A stretch of 5,057 nucleotides of DNA from Gemmatimonadota bacterium (GTDB lineage: Bacteria; Latescibacterota; UBA2968; UBA8231): contig VXZF01000391.1 of assembly GCA_009845645.1 (NCBI GenBank), positions 1 to 5,057 of the forward strand, read 5' to 3'. The number at the start of each line of letters is the position of its first letter. Position 1 is the stretch's first letter. A model generated the notes under the pieces. It saw nothing but the letters and a program-made list of their open reading frames with translations. It was not told the origin of the DNA and did not search any database. Of the stretch, positions 1 to 5,057 are shown piece after piece. Both the position numbers and the translations under genes were made by a program.

Positions 1-1463
1 CGGGCACGGCCAATATCTACCTAGGCGGCCTCTACAACATCGACCGGCTTCGGGTGATATCCGGGTTTACCGATCCGGGCCGCACCGTAGGCATCCTCCG
101 CGTCCACATCGGCCCGCGACCCATAGTCAACTACGGCATCGTTCCGCCGAAATCGCCCTGGATTGTCGAAGTGAGAGACAACCGGGAGCAAATCCTCGAC
201 ATTCCCATCCCATCGCACGAGGCAGTAGAGTTTGTCCAGGTAGCCTTGGCCGAGCACAACACGGACTGGGAAGTGAACGAAATAGAAGTTTACGCCAAGG
301 GGTTCGTCAAACAGGCCACTTATATTTCCGATGTCATCGATTTCGAGCGGCCTATGGCCTGGGGAGACCTGCGCTGGTCCGGGGTTCAGGAGTCCGGAGC
401 CCAAGTTCTCATCCGGACCCGTAGCGGCCTAGATGACGATGCGGACGTGTTCTGGCGCTTCACCGGCCGCGGCAGCAAAGCCGAGGTGAGTCGCGCTGGC
501 TACAGCGGCCTCAAGCTCAATGAACGGGCCGGCATCACCCACGACCTCGACCACTGGACCTTCTGGTCGGCCCCCTATGACTTTGCCGACAGCAGTGGCA
601 CGCCGGTGGTGTCGGCGAGTCCTAGACGCTATTTCCAGTTCAAGATCGACTTTCTGCCCCGTGAAGACGCCGGTGGCCGAGTGGGTTTCGTGGAGTTGCG
701 CGCCTCCGAGCCGGTGGCGACGAACCTAGTGGGCGAGGTCTGGCCGGTCGAGGCAAAAGTAGGGCAGCAATCATCCTTCACCTATGCGTTGCGGCCGACG
801 ATTCACCCGGGTGATGTTGGCTTTGACCAGTTGGAAATTGAGACCTCCTCAATCATTAGCGCGGTGGAGGCGGTGCGCATCGGCGATGTCCCCGTGGCCT
901 TTACAGTAGAAGCCGAGGAGCCGCATCGGCTGGCGGTCAGTTTCCCTCGCCTCCAAGAGCAGGACTCGGGGACGCTGGTCGAGGTCGATTTCGCAGCACA
1001 GGTGCTGCGCTACGGAGCAATCTTTGCGGCGCAGGTGTCGGACAGCGACCAGCCTTTAGAAGTACCGCAGGGGGTCAATCCGGGAGACGCTACGACGAAA
1101 TACGAGGGCAACCGGGTGTCGGTGGCCACCGCCGCGCAGGAGCAGAGGCTGTTGCAGGTGCGAGTCGAGCCGACCATTTTTACGCCCAATGGCGATGGCC
1201 GCAACGACGAGATAGGCATCTTCTATCACATCTTGGAGATTACGGGCAGTGCGCAGGTAGCGGTGGAGGTGTGGGACTTGTCGGGTCGCCGGGTGCGGCG
1301 GGTGTATTCGGGCGCGGATGGGATCGGCGAGTACGAGCGGGAGTGGGATGGTCGAGACGAGGCCGGCGGTTTGGTGCCGCCAGGGATTTACCTATATCGG
1401 GTTTCGGTCGATGCCGACCGGGAAAAAGTCGAAAAAACCGGCGTCGTGTATGCCACGTACTGA
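1..1463 (+). CDS. Large exported beta-rich protein with galactose-binding-like region and C-terminal FlgD-like Ig domain (5' partial)
   Basis: The reading frame is open from the left edge (first full codon at 3) to TGA at 1461-1463, giving 486 residues. The GTG at 54 is internal, because in-frame coding (NIYLGGLYNIDRLR) runs ahead of it, so the start lies outside the window. Residue numbers count from position 3. Residues 1 to about 105 look like a discoidin/F5-8C-type galactose-binding fold, closing with NEIEVYAKGF (92-101). A second block holds SGLDDDADVFWRF (141-153) and HWTFWSAPYDFADSSGT (184-200), then a strand-rich Ig-like middle (about 235-380). The C-terminus is a FlgD-like Ig domain: FTPNGDGRNDE (393-403), VWDLSGRRVRR, EWDGRDEAGG (447-456) and PPGIYLYRV (459-467). 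Such domains end many secreted bacterial proteins and resemble type IX secretion sorting domains. I infer an extracellular or surface carbohydrate-binding or structural protein. No catalytic motif is visible, and any signal peptide would lie upstream. Confidence 0.88.
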   Translation, partial: GTANIYLGGLYNIDRLRVISGFTDPGRTVGILRVHIGPRPIVNYGIVPPKSPWIVEVRDNREQILDIPIPSHEAVEFVQVALAEHNTDWEVNEIEVYAKGFVKQATYISDVIDFERPMAWGDLRWSGVQESGAQVLIRTRSGLDDDADVFWRFTGRGSKAEVSRAGYSGLKLNERAGITHDLDHWTFWSAPYDFADSSGTPVVSASPRRYFQFKIDFLPREDAGGRVGFVELRASEPVATNLVGEVWPVEAKVGQQSSFTYALRPTIHPGDVGFDQLEIETSSIISAVEAVRIGDVPVAFTVEAEEPHRLAVSFPRLQEQDSGTLVEVDFAAQVLRYGAIFAAQVSDSDQPLEVPQGVNPGDATTKYEGNRVSVATAAQEQRLLQVRVEPTIFTPNGDGRNDEIGIFYHILEITGSAQVAVEVWDLSGRRVRRVYSGADGIGEYEREWDGRDEAGGLVPPGIYLYRVSVDADREKVEKTGVVYATY

Positions 1464-1472
1464 AAATCGGCT

Positions 1473-2573
1473 CTACCAAGGGATGGCGTCGTACAGGAAA
1501 TCCCCCGCTTCCCTATGCGCCCGACTATTGGGATGAAAATCCGTCGGGTGGACCCAGTAATCCCGTTCATCCTTGCCAGCAAATTGCGCGAGGAGATCGA
1601 CGTAGTGCATTCCCTCGTGCTGGGCAAATGCCCCGAGTGTTTCGTGCACCTCTGTTAGAGGATAGGCTTCGAGTTGATAGAACACAGGAAAGACGACCAA
1701 AGAGAATTTAATACCCTTATCGGCGCAGGATTTCTTCATCCGGCTGAGCAACTGGCGGGTCTGTGTCCAACCTAGGTTGTCTTTGTAGAGTTGTCGGTAC
1801 CACTCAATGGTATCTCGGGAGATCTGCTGTCTCTCCAACCGTGCTGCAAACCAACGCAGCGTATAGCTATTCCTCCCCGCCAGAAATCGGGTTGCTCCCG
1901 CATTGGAGCGCAAGTGCATAAAATCGGCCAGTTTCTTTTCCATCTCTAGCAGACGCCCGATCCTAAATGGATCGTTCAGGGTAAACGAATACACAACGCG
2001 CTCGACCTGAGCAAAGTACTCGATATAGCGCTCCATGGTCTTGGCGATCCGCTTGATATTCATGCCCGGCACACAGGCGTTGAAAATCTGATAGCGCTCC
2101 GCTGGACGCTCCCGATTCAATCGAAGCTCCAAAATATGCGAGAAGCGCTCCGCAACCCGGACCCCCTGCCCAAAGCCAAAGGAGTCGCCGATTACTAGGA
2201 CGATTTTGGCATTTTGCGCGTCGAATTCGGCCATCGGCCGCTCGCGCAGTTGCTCTTCGTTGCGGCGCATCTCAATGGCATTGGGCACTTTGATCGGCGC
2301 TAGATTGGCAAGGGTGGAATCATTGTTGGCATTGTCCAGATAGGTCAACTGCCCGTACGGATGCGCTCGCCGCAGATCCCTGTCGGGAGTGCCCACAAAG
2401 TGCTCGTCGTAGCACCACAGATCGAGGTTGGGATCGTCGGTTTCGTAATAGACCAAGGGATATATCCGCTCGGACCGAGCCAAGAGCCAAAAAGAGACTT
2501 CAATGGCGAGCGCGGTAACAGCCAAACTAACAACGACCAACAGCAGCTTACCGCCAATCTCGATTCGATTCAT
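1473..2573 (-). CDS. Membrane-anchored SGNH/GDSL-hydrolase-like protein
   Basis: This is a 366-residue protein. I choose ATG at 2573 (MNRIEIGG) over the in-frame TTG two codons earlier; neither has a clear Shine-Dalgarno sequence. Residues 9-32 form one hydrophobic helix that should act as a signal anchor, placing the rest outside the cytoplasmic membrane. The SGNH blocks are readable. Block I is VIGDSFGFGQGV with nucleophile Ser131. Block II is FNACVPGMN with Gly170. Block III is SFTLND with Asn200. The last block is HPTDFHPNSRAH, with Asp345 and His347 completing the triad. Family members are esterases, or O-acetyl transferases/deacetylases acting on polysaccharides or the envelope; the substrate here is unknown. 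Asp and His are separated by one residue (DFH) rather than the classical two (DxxH). It lies 79 bases behind the ATPase genes on the same strand, and its stop is 9 bases from the stop of the convergent gene. Hand-counted GC is about 53-55%, below the ATPase genes. Confidence 0.85.
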   Translation of the reverse strand: MNRIEIGGKLLLVVVSLAVTALAIEVSFWLLARSERIYPLVYYETDDPNLDLWCYDEHFVGTPDRDLRRAHPYGQLTYLDNANNDSTLANLAPIKVPNAIEMRRNEEQLRERPMAEFDAQNAKIVLVIGDSFGFGQGVRVAERFSHILELRLNRERPAERYQIFNACVPGMNIKRIAKTMERYIEYFAQVERVVYSFTLNDPFRIGRLLEMEKKLADFMHLRSNAGATRFLAGRNSYTLRWFAARLERQQISRDTIEWYRQLYKDNLGWTQTRQLLSRMKKSCADKGIKFSLVVFPVFYQLEAYPLTEVHETLGAFAQHEGMHYVDLLAQFAGKDERDYWVHPTDFHPNSRAHREAGDFLYDAIPW

Positions 2574-2652
2574 TTGCAATGATTATTTGACGATAGTGTG
2601 GGAGGCCCATTCTGCATAAGGATCGATGAGTGACCCTAGCGCCGCGACAGGG
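2574..2652 (-). other. Spacer between second ATPase gene and SGNH gene
   Basis: This is the only sizeable non-coding gap in the window. Just past the ATPase stop there is a 5-base inverted repeat (ACCCT/AGGGT, 2633-2653, 11-base loop), but no T run follows, so it is not a convincing intrinsic terminator. The half nearest the SGNH start is AT-richer (CAAATAATCATTG on the minus strand), but I find no pair of -35 and -10 boxes that I would defend. The SGNH gene may be the last gene of the transporter operon or may have its own weak promoter here. Confidence 0.5.
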
Positions 2653-3681
2653 TTAGCGCGGCCAGAGCAGTGCCCGCTCTGCGTCAATGCGCGGATGCAC
2701 GGTCTCTCCCGGGGCAAAACGCCGTTCCTTCGACGCGATGATGTGGATGGACGCTCCAGCCCAATCCACCCATAAAATCCACGCGGCCCCTGCGTCCTCG
2801 ACAACGCGCACCACACCCGGCACGCGTCCTCCTTCGGGCGCGATGTCCTCCGGCCGCACGCCAAGTAGCATCTCGCCTGTCCCACTCAGCGCTGGCATTC
2901 GCTCGGCTTCGTTCGGCCCAATCCACGCATCTCCGCGCCGCTGGACGCTGAGGATATTGATCGCGGGTTGCCCCAATTGGCGCGCCACTACCGGCGAGAC
3001 CGGCTGGCGATAAATAGCCTCTGGGCTGCCTTGCTGTAAAATCCGCCCCTCGGCCAGCACGGCAATGGAATCGCCCATGGACAGGGCCTCGGCTTGGTCG
3101 TGAGTCACGTAGATCGCCGGAATACCCAGCTCCTGCCGCAACAGAGCCAACTCTAGACGGAGGGACTCTCGCAGCTTGGCGTCCAAATTAGTCAGTGGCT
3201 CGTCAAAAAGAAATAATCGCGGCCGTCGCACAATCGCCTGCCCAATGGCCACCCGCTGCATCTCCCCACCCGACAGACGAGCCGCCGACCGATCAAGCAG
3301 CCGCTCAATCTTCAGCAGCTCGGCCGCCCAGCCGACGCGCTGGTCAATCTCACCGCTCGCAAGCTGCTGGCGCGGTGCCTTGAGCGGAAATTCCAAGTTG
3401 CGCCGCACGCTCCAGTCGGGATATAGGGCAAAGTGTTGGAAGACAAACGCAATGTCGCGCTCGGCCGGCGACCAGTGCGTCACCTCCTCGCCATCCATCT
3501 CGATTTGGCCAGTGTCGGGCGCGTCCAACCCGGCGACGATCCGCAGCAGCGTGGTCTTCCCTGCGCCGGTCGGCCCCAACACCACCAGCATCTCGTCGCC
3601 CTCCAGCGACAGGTCAATGCCAGACAGAACCTCGGCCTTGCCAAAGCGCCGCGTCACTCCTTTTAGCTGTAACCAAGACAT
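2653..3681 (-). CDS. ABC transporter ATPase, MalK/UgpC class, second of a tandem pair
   Basis: This is a 342-residue cytoplasmic ATPase that would energise a CUT1-type importer. I choose ATG at 3681 (MSWLQLKGVTRRFG) over the GTG at 3699: it begins the conserved fold and lies one base after the TAA of the preceding gene. All motifs look intact: Walker A GPTGAGKT (36-43), Q-loop Gln82 in FQHFALYP, signature LSGGE (136-140), Walker B LFLFDEP (156-162), D-loop TNLDAK (164-169) and switch His194 in VTHDQ. After about residue 235 comes a beta-rich TOBE-like regulatory domain (LGQPAINIL, then LLGVRPEDI at 272-280). Length is close to the 340-370 usual for this class. It differs substantially from the ATPase gene just upstream, so the two probably form a heterodimer. 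The family is certain; a GlpS-like role is only suggested by the gene pair. Confidence 0.95.
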   Translation of the reverse strand: MSWLQLKGVTRRFGKAEVLSGIDLSLEGDEMLVVLGPTGAGKTTLLRIVAGLDAPDTGQIEMDGEEVTHWSPAERDIAFVFQHFALYPDWSVRRNLEFPLKAPRQQLASGEIDQRVGWAAELLKIERLLDRSAARLSGGEMQRVAIGQAIVRRPRLFLFDEPLTNLDAKLRESLRLELALLRQELGIPAIYVTHDQAEALSMGDSIAVLAEGRILQQGSPEAIYRQPVSPVVARQLGQPAINILSVQRRGDAWIGPNEAERMPALSGTGEMLLGVRPEDIAPEGGRVPGVVRVVEDAGAAWILWVDWAGASIHIIASKERRFAPGETVHPRIDAERALLWPR

Positions 3682-3682
3682 C

Positions 3683-4723
3683 TTAGAGCCGCTTGCCACT
3701 CACCGGATCGAACAATAACACCCGAGCAAAGTCCAAGCCCAAAGACGCACCCACAGCTTCTCGCCCTCGATCCGCCACCCGCATGACCAGCCGACCGCAC
3801 TCGGCCTGCAAGTGAATGTAGCGGCACGCCCCTTGGTACTCGTCGCGTACCACCTCGGCCCGCAGCTGACCTTTAGCATCCGGCCGCACGAACTCCGGCC
3901 GCACCCCCAGCGTCGCCGGCCCCGGCCGCACCGGCTCGGCTAGCGGCCAGACCAGCCCAGGTGCAACAAAGCAGTCTTCGCGGATTTCCCCAGTGATGAA
4001 ATTCATGCTGGGGCTGCCGATAAAGTGCGCCACAAACAGGTCGGCCGGCTGGTCGTACACCAAGGCCGCGGCCCCGCTCTGGCGGATCCGGCCCTCGTCC
4101 ATGACCACCACTTGATCGGCCAAGCTCATGGCCTCCTCCTGATCGTGGGTGACATACAAGGTGGCGATCCCCGCGTCGAGCTGTTGGGCGCGGATCATCT
4201 CCCGCATCTCCAGCCGCAAACCCGCGTCGAGCGTGCCCAACGGCTCGTCCATTAGATAGATCTGCGGTCGTCGCACCATGGCCCGCGCCAAAGCTACCCG
4301 CTGCTGATCGCCGCCCGATAGCTGCCGAGGATAGCGCCCGACCAACGCGCCCAGCCCCAACCGCTCGACAATGTCGGCCACCCGCTGCCGTCGCTCCTGA
4401 CGATTCAACCCCATGCTCTCCAGCGGAAAGCCGATGTTGTCCTCGACCTTTAGATGCGGATAGAGCGCGTAAAACTGAAACGCGAACCCAACGTCCCGCT
4501 CGGCGGGCGAGCAGTCGGTGATGTCTGCGCCGCCCAACACGATCTGCCCAGCCGTCGGCTTTTCGAGACCCGCCACCATCCGCAGCGTAGTCGTCTTGCC
4601 GCACCCAGAAGGCCCCAACAGCACGGCAAACTCACCCTCGCCGCAGCGCAAATCAATGCCCTGGACGGCGCGCGTGCCGTCGGCAAAGGTCTTGACCAAA
4701 TCCCGGCACTCAAGGAAGCTCAT
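3683..4723 (-). CDS. ABC transporter ATPase, MalK/UgpC class, first of a tandem pair (GlpT-like tail)
   Basis: This is a 346-residue cytoplasmic ATPase of a solute importer. The frame stays open upstream to 4963, but that 80-residue extension is Arg/Ser/Cys-rich and antiparallel to nothing conserved; it overlaps two other genes. ATG at 4723 starts the fold (MSFLECRDLVKTF), follows a purine-rich GGAAGAG stretch, and shares ATGA with the stop of the preceding small gene. Motifs are Walker A GPSGCGKT (37-44), Q-loop Gln83 in FQFYALYP, signature LSGGD (135-139), Walker B IYLMDEP (155-161), D-loop GTLDAG (163-168) and switch His193 in VTHDQ. The TOBE-like C-terminal domain starts around GSPSMNF (236-242) and contains LGVRPEFVR (272-280), which recalls GlpT of glycerol transporters. 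The signature ends in Asp where Gln is commonest, and the D-loop begins GT; both are mild departures, and the enzyme is expected to be active. The substrate is not determinable. Confidence 0.95.
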   Translation of the reverse strand: MSFLECRDLVKTFADGTRAVQGIDLRCGEGEFAVLLGPSGCGKTTTLRMVAGLEKPTAGQIVLGGADITDCSPAERDVGFAFQFYALYPHLKVEDNIGFPLESMGLNRQERRQRVADIVERLGLGALVGRYPRQLSGGDQQRVALARAMVRRPQIYLMDEPLGTLDAGLRLEMREMIRAQQLDAGIATLYVTHDQEEAMSLADQVVVMDEGRIRQSGAAALVYDQPADLFVAHFIGSPSMNFITGEIREDCFVAPGLVWPLAEPVRPGPATLGVRPEFVRPDAKGQLRAEVVRDEYQGACRYIHLQAECGRLVMRVADRGREAVGASLGLDFARVLLFDPVSGKRL

Positions 4724-4884
4724 GGCTCTTCCATCTGCCGACGAGAAGTAACAACGTGCAACAACGTGCTGAAGGCCGCGACAAAAAATCCATACTTCAG
4801 CCCCGTTCCCCAGAACGGTTGCAACATCAATCCCACTCCGGCGACCATGCCCACGCGAGCGCAGCGATCTAACCAGCGACTCAT
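4720..4884 (-). CDS. 54-residue two-helix membrane protein in the transporter operon
   Basis: I do not recognise this family with certainty. ATG at 4884 shares ATGA (4884-4881) with the stop of the permease gene, and its TGA (4722-4720) shares ATGA with the ATPase start, so it sits exactly between two certain genes with no wasted base. The frame is open further upstream to 4995, but only inside the permease gene. The protein has a short basic N-terminus (Arg3, Arg7, Arg10), a first hydrophobic segment (about 11-25, VGMVAGVGLMLQPFW), a Gly-containing turn (GTGLK, 26-30), a second segment (about 31-46, YGFFVAAFSTLLHVVT) and a basic/acidic tail (SRRQMEEP). The positive-inside rule puts both ends in the cytoplasm. 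I infer a small accessory or stabilising subunit of the ABC importer. It could instead be a diverged relative of the small membrane proteins (DUF2160) in glycerol transporter operons. Coupling supports a real gene; function is unknown. Confidence 0.78.
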   Translation of the reverse strand: MSRWLDRCARVGMVAGVGLMLQPFWGTGLKYGFFVAAFSTLLHVVTSRRQMEEP

Positions 4885-5057
4885 CGCTTGATCGTCCCAA
4901 AAGTGACGCCGCGCAACAGATGCTTGCGCACCAAGACCGTGAAGACAATGATCGGCGCGACAAAAATCAGCATCCCCGCGCTGATCTGCGCCCACGGCAA
5001 ACCCGACACATTGCCCTGCAAACCAGCGAAGTAAACCGGCACTGTAACGGCCTTTTG
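4881..5057 (-). CDS. ABC transporter permease, MalG-type, C-terminal end (5' partial)
   Basis: The minus-strand frame from the right edge (5057) to TGA at 4883-4881 gives 58 residues. The sequence reads TVPVYFAGLQGNVSGLPWAQ, then a transmembrane segment (about 27-43, SAGMLIFVAPIIVFTVL), ending RKHLLRGVTFGTIKR. The pattern of a periplasmic loop, a PW-Q-SAG start to the last helix and a short basic tail ending in G-x-(I/V)-K is typical of the second inner-membrane permease (MalG/UgpE/GlpQ type) of CUT1 importers. The EAA loop that contacts the ATPase would lie further upstream, outside the window. Its stop overlaps the start of the 54-residue gene by four bases, linking it to the two ATPase genes downstream. 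The upstream part of the operon should hold the partner permease and a solute-binding protein, but this cannot be seen here. Confidence 0.92.
   Translation of the reverse strand, partial: QKAVTVPVYFAGLQGNVSGLPWAQISAGMLIFVAPIIVFTVLVRKHLLRGVTFGTIKR

Noticed and set aside
54..56. GTG at 54 as the start of the exported-protein gene
   Set aside because: The same frame is open and protein-like back to the window edge (NIYLGGLYNIDRLR), with no ribosome binding site before the GTG.
1405..1420. Inverted repeat CGGTC/GACCG with a 6-base loop
   Set aside because: It lies inside the coding region, has no T run on either strand next to it, and is short enough to be chance in GC-rich DNA.
1423..1457. T runs on the minus strand (TTTTTT at 1437-1432, TTTTT at 1427-1423) as a terminator for the SGNH gene
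   Set aside because: The only stem ahead of them is 4 base pairs (CGTG/CACG, 1445-1457), separated from the T run by 7 bases; too weak to call.
2626..2775. 49-residue plus-strand ORF with an AAGGA-like site and a CPLC motif, antisense to the end of the second ATPase
   Set aside because: It lies mostly opposite a conserved gene, its composition mirrors that gene, and nothing else supports it.
2583..2885. Minus-strand frame ending ...LIDPYAEWASHTIVK through the spacer, considered as a remnant of a lost gene
   Set aside because: It overlaps the ATPase gene in another frame for most of its length, has no start codon in the spacer, and the protein-like tail is only about 20 residues, so chance explains it.
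3873..4604. 243-residue minus-strand ORF and several long plus-strand ORFs over the ATPase genes
   Set aside because: They are shadow frames in GC-rich DNA, with biased Arg/Gly/Ala/Pro content and no domain pattern, over genes with complete ABC motifs.
4724..4963. 80-residue N-terminal extension of the first ATPase
   Set aside because: It is rich in Arg, Ser and Cys, is unlike any ATPase N-terminus, and lies over the permease and the 54-residue gene in another frame.
1..5057. CRISPR arrays, tRNA or rRNA genes, insertion sequences, prophage or defence genes
   Set aside because: I scanned by eye for regular repeats, terminal inverted repeats, tRNA-like arms and transposase or nuclease motifs and saw none; the window is nearly all coding.

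Overview
The window is a fully coding stretch of a GC-rich bacterial genome (about 60% GC overall by eye) with five genes in two convergent blocks. It has no RNA genes, mobile elements, CRISPR arrays or long repeats that I can see. The taxon cannot be fixed from the sequence. A large secreted beta-rich protein ending in a FlgD-like Ig domain next to a CUT1-type ABC transporter operon would fit an uncultivated phylum of the Latescibacterota/Poribacteria kind. That is an inference from gene style, not a database result.

Positions 1-1463 (+ strand) hold the 3' part of a gene for a large exported protein. It has a carbohydrate-binding-like (discoidin/galactose-binding-like) region, a second conserved-looking block rich in Asp and Trp, Ig-like middle parts and a C-terminal FlgD-like Ig domain. 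The true start lies outside the window.

Positions 1473-5057 (- strand) hold, in transcription order from the right edge: the last 58 residues of a MalG-type ABC permease; a 54-residue two-helix membrane protein; two ABC ATPases of the MalK/UgpC class; and, after a 79-base spacer, a membrane-anchored SGNH/GDSL-hydrolase-like protein. The first three junctions are extremely tight (ATGA overlap, ATGA overlap, then one base), so permease, small protein and both ATPases are almost certainly one translationally coupled unit.

The two ATPases probably form a heterodimer that powers uptake of a sugar, polyol or glycerol-type solute through the permease pair. Having two ATPase genes in one operon, with a GSPSMNF...GVRPEFVR tail on the first, resembles the glycerol transporter GlpS/GlpT pair, but the substrate cannot be proved here. 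The 54-residue protein is the least explained element and the best candidate for something undescribed. The SGNH gene is lower in GC than the transporter genes and may be an independent envelope-modification gene.
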